A stretch of 6,098 bases of DNA from Prevotellaceae bacterium (GTDB taxonomy: Bacteria; Bacteroidota; Bacteroidia; Bacteroidales; UBA932): the NCBI GenBank assembly GCA_031259225.1, contig JAIRLT010000155.1:1-6098 (forward strand), read 5' to 3'. Of this stretch, positions 1-5,539 are shown piece by piece (position 1 is the stretch's first letter; each line of letters begins with the position of its first letter). The notes beneath the pieces are model-generated. The model was not told the DNA's origin. It ran no database searches and saw only the letters and a list, made by a program, of their open reading frames with translations. The position numbers and the translations under genes were made by a program.

Positions 1-54
1 TCTCTTTTGGGCTTTAGCCCCCCTATGTATGGGCTAAAGCCCTGAAAATAGAGA
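1..54. repeat. REP-like palindromic hairpin, GGGCTAAAGCCC arms
   Basis: Two perfectly complementary 12-base arms at 9-20 (GGGCTTTAGCCC) and 31-42 (GGGCTAAAGCCC) enclose a 10-base loop. The flanks extend the pairing with small bulges: TCTC at 1-4 and TTTT at 5-8 match AAAA at 45-48 and GAGA at 51-54. No T-run follows the stem on either strand, so an intrinsic terminator is not the best reading. The core GGCTAAAGCC recurs in the next hairpin, which suggests an interspersed palindromic repeat family. The element may continue beyond the left edge. Confidence 0.6.
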
Positions 55-64
55 TCACCATCTT

Positions 65-84
65 CCGTCGGCTAAAGCCGACGG
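65..84. repeat. Perfect 8-bp hairpin with TAAA loop, same core as the 1-54 repeat
   Basis: CCGTCGGC (65-72) and GCCGACGG (77-84) are perfect inverse complements around a TAAA tetraloop. The hairpin begins five bases past the stop codon of the small lipoprotein gene. It could help end or stabilise that transcript, but no U-run follows on the minus strand. The inner GGCTAAAGCC is shared with the hairpin at 9-42, so the two are probably members of one REP-like family. Confidence 0.6.
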
Positions 85-89
85 CAATA

Positions 90-248
90 TTATTCATTGG
101 AATACACGACCACGCCGGAAGACGCCGCCGGTGCATCATCGCCGGTGTAATATACCGGAACGCTTTCCACACGGGAAACTGTTCGTTTTTGTGTAGCGCA
201 ACTTGCCGCCAATAGCAACAAGCACAAGAAAAGAAGAATTTTTTTCAT
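90..248 (-). CDS. Small lipoprotein, 52 aa, function unknown
   Basis: The chosen start at 248 gives MKKILLFLCLLLLAASC: a short Lys-rich n-region, a leucine-rich hydrophobic core (residues 4-13) and a lipobox-like A-A-S-C with the candidate lipidated cysteine at residue 17. An in-frame ATG at 320 would put 24 hydrophilic residues before this signal peptide and hide it, so I reject it. Mature protein would be about 36 residues, with a basic stretch (QKRTVSR) followed by an acidic, Ala/Ser-rich tail. Such tiny lipoproteins are common in Bacteroidota, and I recognise no family. Upstream is A/T-rich with no Shine-Dalgarno, usual for the phylum. The nearest convincing promoter is at 671-701, implying a leader of about 415 bases unless a weaker promoter lies closer. 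It is anchored in a membrane if the signal call is right; side and partner are unknown. Confidence 0.65.
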   Translation of the reverse strand: MKKILLFLCLLLLAASCATQKRTVSRVESVPVYYTGDDAPAASSGVVVYSNE

Positions 249-438
249 AGCATTTAATTTTTTATTGTTATTACTTTTTGCAGCCTTTGGAGATTGCTTT
301 ATGTACGTACCCACAAACACAAACGACTTTATAAAACAACCCCCTGCTGCAAGTTTTTATCTGCTGCCAATAATTGCAGAAATTCCGTTCTACAATTTAT
401 TTCTTCAACTTTTACCGTGATTTTTTCCTTCTTCCACT
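249..438. other. Noncoding stretch upstream of the small lipoprotein gene
   Basis: There is no ORF with a credible start here. It is A/T-rich, especially in the 40 bases before the lipoprotein start. I looked for a second minus-strand promoter and found only a weak -7-like TGTGTTTG in the 305-325 area with no properly spaced -33 element. If the lipoprotein is read from 671-701, this is the 3' half of its leader. If the T-run at 439-444 terminates transcription, an unrecognised promoter must lie here. Confidence 0.4.
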
Positions 439-664
439 AAAAAACCAAGAGTGGCAATGGGTGCTATCTTTATTGGTAACTTGAGGTTCACGAAAACCCA
501 ACGTGTAAATAAGTATAACAACTCTTAACCACTCTTGGCAAGGTTGCTCTGACTTATTATTCATACACGTTAGAAAATTTCGTGATTTCAAGTTACCAGT
601 AGAATAAAAGTTAAAGCGATATATTTTTAGTATATCAAATCCAAAATGTCAAAGAAACATATTA
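439..664 (-). ncRNA. Candidate structured RNA or leader: long imperfect rod with loop-complementary 3' segment and U-run
   Basis: The RNA is inferred on the minus strand, from an expected start near 664 (set by the promoter at 671-701) to the T-run complementary to 439-444. Its core is a nested inverted repeat. The paired segments, in plus coordinates, are 474-484/588-598 (11 bp), 488-495/578-585 (8 bp), 500-507/564-571 (8 bp), 508-514/552-558 (7 bp), then 519-522/543-546 and 524-526/540-542, with small internal loops. The pairing can extend outward through 468-474/603-610. The apical loop contains CCAAGAGTGG (complement of 529-538), which matches CCACTCTTGG (complement of 445-454) over 10 bases, and TTTTTT follows the latter. 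A small 6-bp hairpin at 618-636 lies near the 5' end. The structure could be a stand-alone small RNA (a 6S-like rod is one idea), an attenuator before the lipoprotein gene, or a decayed inverted-repeat element. The pairing is seen; transcription and role are inferred. Confidence 0.45.
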
Positions 665-670
665 ACGCCG

Positions 671-701
671 CAAATATAAAACAATATTTTTTATTTACAA
701 A
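671..701 (-). promoter_or_regulatory. Bacteroidota consensus promoter (-33 TTTG, N19, -7 TATATTTG)
   Basis: On the minus strand TTTG (complement of 698-701) is followed by exactly 19 bases and then TATATTTG (complement of 671-678). This is an exact match to the known Bacteroides housekeeping-sigma consensus TTTG-N19-21-TAnnTTTG. The start site would be near 664. It lies about 166 bases past the DUF3078 stop and fires towards the rod-like RNA and the small lipoprotein gene, so that region has its own transcription unit. The A/T-rich setting raises the chance-match risk, but both boxes and their spacing agree. Confidence 0.65.
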
Positions 702-740
702 TTTTATTTTATAATTTTTTGCGATTTTTTTGCACCACCT

Positions 741-787
741 ATTTTCAACTTTCAATTTTCAACTAAACCGGATTGCTTTGCTCGCAA
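741..787. repeat. Short repeat debris: ATTTTCAACT direct repeat and a TTGC/GCAA palindromic motif
   Basis: ATTTTCAACT occurs at 741-750 and again at 755-764, a 14-base period. Next to it, 771-787 reads on the minus strand as TTGCGAGCAAAGCAATC, in which TTGC and GCAA form inverted ends. From memory this resembles the core of a palindromic intergenic repeat found in many bacterial genomes. Neither piece codes for anything. Together they look like ordinary intergenic repeat remnants downstream of the operon. Confidence 0.4.
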
Positions 788-791
788 GGGC

Positions 792-837
792 GGCGGCGTC
801 AGCCACCTCACATACATTGTGCTTCCCTGCTGCCGCC
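792..837 (-). terminator. GC-rich hairpin at the end of the DUF3078 gene, possible transcript end
   Basis: On the minus strand GGCGGCAGC (complement of 829-837) pairs with the complement of 792-797 and 801-803, giving six plus three base pairs with a 3-base bulge and a 25-base loop. The stem begins in the stop codon of the DUF3078 gene. A competing shorter stem forms between 792-797 and 802-807. No U-run follows closely, so this is at best a non-canonical terminator or a 3'-end stabilising hairpin for the operon mRNA. Confidence 0.35.
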
Positions 838-1943
838 TATTTGAATGCATAGACTACGCCCACGCCTAACATTTCTTTCAACTGTACGCGCGGACCTTTG
901 GGATTATTGTTATCGTCTTTGTCGTGTATTTTTTCGTCGTATTTAAGCGACATGTTCAATGTCGCCGAGAGGTATTTGTTTATTTTCATGTTCACCACCG
1001 TGTCCCAGTCCACCACGAAATTGAAAAATTTATCTATGTAAGGCGTAAATAAATTTAGCGTAGTGGATACAAATACATTTTCTACCGGGTTTATTTTGAA
1101 AGCCATTTTCGCGCCCATCCCGATTTGTTTTTTTATGTGCTCGCCCGGAATTACGCCAAATGAACCCGCCGTTGACAGTTTTTCGTCAAGCACAAAAGAA
1201 AAACGGGCGATGAACGGAGAATAGAATACCGTAAAATCTTTTATGGGCATTCCTAACAGTGAAAATTTTTCCGGTTCTTTGTAATCGATACCCAGCCCGA
1301 GGTTCAAGTAACCCGGCGCCATAAAAGTGGATATGTATTTATCATTAAAATGGCTTTTGGCATATTGCGTTTTGAATTCGCCAAGGAAAGAATAATACAA
1401 TTTATCATTGTGCGTATAACCAAATTTAGTGGAAAGGTGAATTTTATCGGCGCTTTTTTCCCATTTGCCATGGTCTGAATTTTTCCGGCTTATATACACC
1501 AACCCAAACTCGGTATCGAACTTCGTATCCCATGCCCAGCTTTTGTTTTTATAATTTGCCGATGAGGTAAAAAATGCGTTGGTGGCTACGGAATTTTCAC
1601 CCCCTGCCGACCAATTAACAAATCCCGTTTGTGCAAAGTTTAACCGGACAATACTGGAAGCTTTCCATTTGGGTTGCACCGTATCGGATTTTACGACTTG
1701 CAAACTGTCTGCTTGCGGCGTGCTTTGCGGGGTGGAAACAGTTAAAGTATCTTTCGCCGGTTTGGTTATAAGAGTTGTGGTATCTTTTTGTATACTGTCC
1801 GCTTTCGCCGCCACAGGCTGTATCGTATCAGGTTTTGCAATAGTATCCGTCTTCGTTAAAGTTCTTTTTGTGCTATCCGGTACTTGGGCGGAAGCCGCCA
1901 CAGTAATACAAGACAATGTCAGGAAAACAAGTAACTCTTTCAT
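837..1943 (-). CDS. DUF3078 family secreted protein, probably outer-membrane beta-rich
   Basis: 368 aa. Residues 1-19 form a signal peptide ending A-S-A before Gln20. Residues 20-91 are a low-complexity linker rich in Thr, Asp, Lys, Pro and Gln, with recurring D-T/D-S pairs (DTIAKPDTI, KADSI, KDTT, KDTL, QADSL, KSDTV). From Trp93 the protein is aromatic and amphipathic. It carries the Bacteroidota DUF3078 hallmark around 101-118 (LNFAQTGFVNWSAGGENS) and alternating polar/hydrophobic segments to a C-terminal YAFK, consistent with a beta-barrel or beta-sandwich in the outer membrane. The family has no established function that I know of. The start lies 21 bases after the frdB stop with no promoter-like element between, so it is probably the last gene of the frdA operon. 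A link to respiration is not shown by the sequence and may only reflect co-transcription. Alternative call: generic outer-membrane beta-barrel protein. Confidence 0.8.
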   Translation of the reverse strand: MKELLVFLTLSCITVAASAQVPDSTKRTLTKTDTIAKPDTIQPVAAKADSIQKDTTTLITKPAKDTLTVSTPQSTPQADSLQVVKSDTVQPKWKASSIVRLNFAQTGFVNWSAGGENSVATNAFFTSSANYKNKSWAWDTKFDTEFGLVYISRKNSDHGKWEKSADKIHLSTKFGYTHNDKLYYSFLGEFKTQYAKSHFNDKYISTFMAPGYLNLGLGIDYKEPEKFSLLGMPIKDFTVFYSPFIARFSFVLDEKLSTAGSFGVIPGEHIKKQIGMGAKMAFKINPVENVFVSTTLNLFTPYIDKFFNFVVDWDTVVNMKINKYLSATLNMSLKYDEKIHDKDDNNNPKGPRVQLKEMLGVGVVYAFK

Positions 1944-1964
1944 GAAAAAATAATCTATGTAACA

Positions 1965-2744
1965 CTAATCTTTTATTTTTGCCAGCAAAAACTCACGGTT
2001 CATGCGGGCGATGTGTGCGATTGAAATATTTTTCGGGCATTCCATTTCACAGGCTTGCGTGTTGGTACAAGAGCCGAAACCGAGTTCATCCATCTTTGCG
2101 ACCATAGCCTTGGCGCGGCGCGCAGCCTCTGCTTTCCCTTGCGGCAAGAGGGCTAACGAACTTACGCGCGCCGAAACGAATAACATGGCAGAACCGTTTT
2201 TACAGGTCGCTACGCATGCGCCGCAACCCACGCATGCCGCCGCATCCATACTCTCGTCCGATTTTTCTTTGGGAATAGGAATGGCATTGGCGTCGGGTAC
2301 GCCGCCGGTATTGACGGAAATAAAACCGCCTGCCTGCAAGATTTTATCGAATGCACCGCGATTGACCACCAAATCCTTGATAACGGGAAAACCCTTACTC
2401 CGCCACGGTTCAACGGTAATCGTATCGCCGTCCTTGAATTTGCGCATGTGCAACTGGCAGGTTGTAACGTCGTCATCGGGACCGTGTGCGCGACCGTTGA
2501 TGTACAGCGAACACATCCCGCAGATACCTTCGCGGCAATCGTGGTCGAACGCCACAGGAACATCGCCCTTGCAGCCTTTTTCCACCGCCACCGGATCTTT
2601 TCCCTGCCGGATAAGCTGGTCGTTGAGGATGTCCATCATTTCAAGGAACGATGTATCCGGCGAAATGCGGCTGATTTCATACGTTTCAAATTTACCTTTT
2701 GCTTTGGCATTGGCTTGCCGCCATACCTTTAATGTAAAGTCCAT
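1965..2744 (-). CDS. frdB: Fumarate reductase / succinate dehydrogenase iron-sulfur subunit
   Basis: 259 aa, full length for the family. It carries electrons between the FAD of FrdA and the membrane quinone site at the cytoplasmic face, through three clusters. The N-terminal ferredoxin fold holds a [2Fe-2S] set Cys70, Cys75, Cys78, Cys96 (CREGICGMC then TTCQ). The C-terminal helical domain has C171-x2-C174-x2-C177-x3-C181, then Cys226, Cys232 and Cys236. By analogy with E. coli FrdB, 171/174/177/236 bind [4Fe-4S] and 181/226/232 bind [3Fe-4S]. All expected ligands are present, and position 182 is Lys where E. coli has Pro. The start at 2744 is 17 bases after the stop of the RhuM-family gene and lacks a Shine-Dalgarno, as is usual in Bacteroidota. 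Sequence alone cannot tell net fumarate reduction from succinate oxidation, so sdhB is an equally valid name. Confidence 0.95.
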   Translation of the reverse strand: MDFTLKVWRQANAKAKGKFETYEISRISPDTSFLEMMDILNDQLIRQGKDPVAVEKGCKGDVPVAFDHDCREGICGMCSLYINGRAHGPDDDVTTCQLHMRKFKDGDTITVEPWRSKGFPVIKDLVVNRGAFDKILQAGGFISVNTGGVPDANAIPIPKEKSDESMDAAACVGCGACVATCKNGSAMLFVSARVSSLALLPQGKAEAARRAKAMVAKMDELGFGSCTNTQACEMECPKNISIAHIARMNREFLLAKIKD

Positions 2745-2761
2745 AATTATGATTGGTAATT

Positions 2762-3310
2762 TTATTTTTTATTTGTTTTAAATCCAATGGGACGGCGAGT
2801 AATATTCTCTTGCCCTTTGCATACTAAATTAATCAACGCTTCATAGATTTCCTGAAATTGCATGTCGGTAATAATATCAAGGTTTTCTATTTGCTGTTCT
2901 AATTTTTCCCGCACTTCATCCAGTTCTTGTTTGCTTACCGGACGGTGAATGGCATAGCCTTTCAATAGATATTCTTTTAATATTTTACTAGCCCATTTCC
3001 GGAATTCTATCCCTTGAGGAGATTTCACGCGATACCCGATGGATATAATCATATCAAGATTGTAATAAGTCATATCGTATTGCTTTCCATCGGCGGCAGT
3101 TGTCCGGAATTTCCGGACAACTGAATTTTCTAAGAGTTCCCCTTCTTTAAAAATATTTATTATATGTTCTGAAATAGTACGTTTATTTTTGGCAAATAAA
3201 TTCGACATTTGCGCTTGTGTCAACCATACAGTATCGTTTTCGACGTCTAAAAACACATCGACAAATTGTCCGTCACCGGCACGATAAGTTATAATTTCCT
3301 GCTCTTTCAT
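2762..3310 (-). CDS. RhuM-family (virulence RhuM / DNA-binding-like) protein, short form
   Basis: 182 aa. Residues about 8-118 match the N-terminal domain of RhuM-family proteins: VWLTQAQMSNLF (28-39), a helix-turn-helix-like RTISEHIINIFKEGEL, ENSVVRKF, the TAADGKQYDMTYYNLDMI block, then GYRVKSPQGIEFRKWA and LKEYLLKGYA. A predicted helical, charged segment follows (about 125-165), with a tail RRPIGFK. RhuM was named from a Salmonella pathogenicity island; its biochemical role is unsettled, and many relatives sit in mobile or defence-rich DNA. Many family members are nearly twice as long, but the tail looks like a natural end, so I call a short form rather than a truncation. It lies between frdA (66 bases away) and frdB (17 bases) on the same strand, so it should be co-transcribed with them. 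Its base composition is much lower in GC than frdA/frdB, suggesting later acquisition. Confidence 0.8.
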   Translation of the reverse strand: MKEQEIITYRAGDGQFVDVFLDVENDTVWLTQAQMSNLFAKNKRTISEHIINIFKEGELLENSVVRKFRTTAADGKQYDMTYYNLDMIISIGYRVKSPQGIEFRKWASKILKEYLLKGYAIHRPVSKQELDEVREKLEQQIENLDIITDMQFQEIYEALINLVCKGQENITRRPIGFKTNKK

Positions 3311-3327
3311 CTTCTTAAAATTATGCG

Positions 3328-3387
3328 AAGTCTGTATTCTGAAAGTCTATGTTCTAATCGTCCATGTTTTCCAAGTCTAATCTTTAT
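3328..3387. repeat. Degenerate 15-bp tandem repeat, four units, at the frdA / RhuM-gene junction
   Basis: Units start every 15 bases: AAGTCTGTATTCTGA (3328), AAGTCTATGTTCTAA (3343), the more diverged TCGTCCATGTTTTCC (3358) and AAGTCTAATCTTTAT (3373). Units 1 and 2 match at 11 of 15 positions; AAGTCT is exact in units 1, 2 and 4. The last unit covers the frdA stop codon (complement of 3377-3379) and its final codons. The repeat fills nearly all of the spacer before the RhuM-family gene and may mark an insertion or slippage site. Confidence 0.5.
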
Positions 3388-5323
3388 AATTCCTCGTGGA
3401 AGGTTTTACAAATTCGTAGTTCAACGTTTCTTTGTGCAGCGCCGGTGCGGCACCGGCGCCCTGATACTGCCATGCGGCTACGTACATATATTGCTGGTCG
3501 TCGCGTTTGGTTTCGCCGTCGTCGGTTTGCATTTCTTCGCGGAAGTGCCCGCCGCATGATTCCCGACGGTTCAGTGCATCGGTAGCCATCAGTTCGCCCA
3601 TCTCGAAAAAATCAGCTACGCGCAGGGCTTTTTCCAACTCCTGGTTAAAATCACCCGGTTCGCCGGGTACGTACACATCTTCCCAAAACGCATTGCGCAG
3701 GGCGCGGATTTGCTCTATGGCGCTTTTCAAGCCGGCTTCGTTACGCGCCATGCCTACGTTGTCCCACATGATTTTGCCGAGTTGCTTATGATAATAATCC
3801 ACCGTCTGCGTGCCTTTCACCGCAAGAAGTTTATTCATCTTTTCGCGCACGGCTTTTTCAGCTTCTCCAAATGCCGGATTACCGGTATCCGCTTTTTTCT
3901 CCTGAATTTTCCCGGCAAGGTAATCGCCGATAGTATAAGGCAGGATAAAATAACCGTCGGCTAATCCCTGCATCAATGCCGATGCGCCGAGCCGGTTGCC
4001 GCCGTGATCGCTGAAATTGGCTTCCCCTACGGCGAACAGTCCGGGAATGGTTGTCATCAGGTTATAGTCTACCCACAGACCGCCCATGGTATAGTGGATA
4101 GCAGGGTAAATCATCATCGGTTCTTCGTACGGGTTCACGTCCGTGATTTTTTCGTACATCTGGAAAAGGTTGCCATAGCGTTGTTCTATCACATTTTTGC
4201 CTAACCGTTGAATAGCGGTCGAGAAGTCAAGGAATACTGCCAGTCCGGTTTCATTCACGCCGAAGCCGGCGTCGCAGCGTTCTTTCGCCGCCCGCGACGC
4301 CACGTCGCGCGGCACCAGGTTACCAAATGCCGGGTAACGGCGTTCTAAGTAATAGTCGCGGTCGTCTTCCGGAATTTGTGAGGCTTTCAACTGTTTTTTC
4401 CGTAATTTTTCCACGTCTTCCAATTTCTTCGGCACCCAGATACGACCGTCGTTGCGGAGCGATTCCGACATCAGCGTCAGTTTCGACTGCTGCTCGCCAT
4501 GCACCGGAATACAGGTCGGGTGGATTTGTGCAAAGCACGGATTGGCAAAGAAAGCGCCTTTCCGGTAGCTTTGGAACGCTGCCGAACCGTTACTGTTCAT
4601 CGCATTGGTCGAAAGGAAAAACACATTTCCATAGCCGCCGCTCGCCAGCACTACGGCATGTGCGCTGTGCCGCTCGATTTCGCCAGTTACCAGATTGCGG
4701 GCAATGATGCCTTTTGCCTCGCCGTTAATCAGCACGAGGTCGAGCATTTCGTGGCGCGGGAACGACGTTACCTGCTTTTTGGAAATAGCGCGGTTCAATG
4801 CGGCATACGCGCCGAGCAACAACTGTTGTCCGGTTTGCCCGCGGGCATAAAAAGTACGGCTCACCTGTGCGCCGCCGAACGAACGGTTATCCAGCAACCC
4901 GCCATAGTCGCGCGCAAACGGCACGCCCTGCGCCACGCACTGGTCGATGATGGAATTACTAACCTCCGCCAGCCGGTAAACGTTGCCTTCGCGACTGCGG
5001 TAGTCGCCGCCTTTAATTGTATCGTAGAACAGGCGGTACACCGAGTCATTATCGTTCTGGTAATTTTTTGCAGCATTTATCCCGCCTTGCGCAGCAATGG
5101 AATGCGCACGACGCGGCGAGTCGCTGATGCAAAAAACTTTTACATTGTATCCCAGTTCCCCGAGCGATGCGGCAGCCGACGCGCCGCCCAAGCCGGTGCC
5201 TACCACTATAATATCCAACTTCCGTTTATTGGCGGGGCTGACCACGCGGATATGCGATTTATGGTTTGTCCATTTTTCCGCCAATGACCCTTTGGGAATT
5301 TTAGCATTCAATTTTTCTGACAT
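3377..5323 (-). CDS. frdA: Fumarate reductase / succinate dehydrogenase flavoprotein subunit
   Basis: 648 aa, the usual length for Bacteroidota type-B enzymes. It interconverts fumarate and succinate at a covalently bound FAD and passes electrons to FrdB. The Rossmann dinucleotide motif is at 40-47 (VVGTGLGGA). His74 in RRAHSIAAQGG is the expected covalent FAD attachment site. Active-site residues by analogy with E. coli FrdA: His268 in QIHPT, Glu287 in LMSESLRNDG, Arg339 in VPRD, His410 in AIHYTMGG and Arg444 in GGNRLGASAL. AVGEANFSDHGG (431-442) is the C-terminal FAD-binding block, and the helical domain runs to about 600. No key residue is missing. The start at 5323 follows an A-rich leader about 54 bases long from the promoter at 5384-5391. 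In Bacteroides the order is frdC-frdA-frdB; here no cytochrome b gene precedes frdA. sdhA is the alternative name. Confidence 0.96.
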   Translation of the reverse strand: MSEKLNAKIPKGSLAEKWTNHKSHIRVVSPANKRKLDIIVVGTGLGGASAAASLGELGYNVKVFCISDSPRRAHSIAAQGGINAAKNYQNDNDSVYRLFYDTIKGGDYRSREGNVYRLAEVSNSIIDQCVAQGVPFARDYGGLLDNRSFGGAQVSRTFYARGQTGQQLLLGAYAALNRAISKKQVTSFPRHEMLDLVLINGEAKGIIARNLVTGEIERHSAHAVVLASGGYGNVFFLSTNAMNSNGSAAFQSYRKGAFFANPCFAQIHPTCIPVHGEQQSKLTLMSESLRNDGRIWVPKKLEDVEKLRKKQLKASQIPEDDRDYYLERRYPAFGNLVPRDVASRAAKERCDAGFGVNETGLAVFLDFSTAIQRLGKNVIEQRYGNLFQMYEKITDVNPYEEPMMIYPAIHYTMGGLWVDYNLMTTIPGLFAVGEANFSDHGGNRLGASALMQGLADGYFILPYTIGDYLAGKIQEKKADTGNPAFGEAEKAVREKMNKLLAVKGTQTVDYYHKQLGKIMWDNVGMARNEAGLKSAIEQIRALRNAFWEDVYVPGEPGDFNQELEKALRVADFFEMGELMATDALNRRESCGGHFREEMQTDDGETKRDDQQYMYVAAWQYQGAGAAPALHKETLNYEFVKPSTRNYKD

Positions 5324-5383
5324 ATTTTTTAGTATTTACAATTTTTTACTTACAAATTATTATTTTATTGGTAAAATAGTCTG

Positions 5384-5414
5384 CAAAAGTAACTATTTTT
5401 AGGGAGGAAAAAAA
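5384..5414 (-). promoter_or_regulatory. Bacteroidota promoter for the frdA operon
   Basis: On the minus strand TACTTTTG (complement of 5384-5391) matches TAnnTTTG exactly, in the context TTACTTTTGCAG that is frequent upstream of Bacteroidota genes. The -33 region, 19 bases further upstream (5411-5414), is only TTTT, so this box is weak. The start site would be near 5377, giving a leader of roughly 54 bases. Its place between an upstream terminator and frdA indicates that frdA is the first gene of its transcript. Confidence 0.6.
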
Positions 5415-5423
5415 ATGAAATGT

Positions 5424-5458
5424 AAAAAAGCGCGCTAAACTTGTGGTGTAACGCGCTT
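5424..5458 (-). terminator. Rho-independent terminator of the FISUMP/DUF1566-type gene
   Basis: On the minus strand AAGCGCG (complement of 5452-5458) pairs perfectly with CGCGCTT (complement of 5428-5434) across a 17-base loop. It is followed at once by a T-run (complement of 5424-5429), with a second T-run at the complement of 5408-5415. It sits 81 bases past the stop codon of the gene at 5540 and just before the frdA promoter, cleanly separating the two transcription units. Confidence 0.75.
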
Positions 5459-5539
5459 ACCCTAATATGTTTTTTGCATGGCTACCGCCATCTTCTTTGG
5501 TTTTGAGAAGAAATTGGAATATTTATGGTTTAATATATT

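Noticed and set aside
249..320. Longer start for the small lipoprotein at 320
   Set aside because: It would add 24 hydrophilic residues before a clear signal peptide, so the internal ATG at 248 is preferred.
439..664. Retron or group II intron RNA
   Set aside because: The rod-shaped RNA lacks any reverse transcriptase gene nearby, and no intron domain V-like motif was seen.
1579..1953. Plus-strand frame opposite the DUF3078 signal peptide and linker
   Set aside because: Its hydrophobic look comes from reading the Thr/Asp linker backwards; no start context or domain supports it.
2002..2781. Plus-strand open frame of 259 codons opposite frdB
   Set aside because: It is antisense to frdB with all its cluster cysteines; the translation looks like a random shadow product rich in Ser, Pro and Arg.
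2762..3310. RhuM-family gene as a truncated pseudogene
   Set aside because: It is shorter than many relatives, but the frame is intact, the N-terminal domain is complete and the RRPIGFK tail looks like a natural end; I see no frameshift or leftover coding sequence downstream.
3328..3387. CRISPR array
   Set aside because: The units are contiguous, 15 bases, degenerate and without spacers, and there are no cas genes.
4499..5287. Plus-strand open frame of 262 codons opposite frdA
   Set aside because: It lies wholly antisense to a certain frdA with all catalytic motifs, has no recognisable domain, and its length is explained by codon bias of the GC-rich gene on the other strand.
5478..5491. ATGGC-TACC-GCCAT hairpin as a terminator
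   Set aside because: The stem is only 5 bp and is followed on the minus strand by an A-run, not a T-run; the hairpin at 5428-5458 fits far better.
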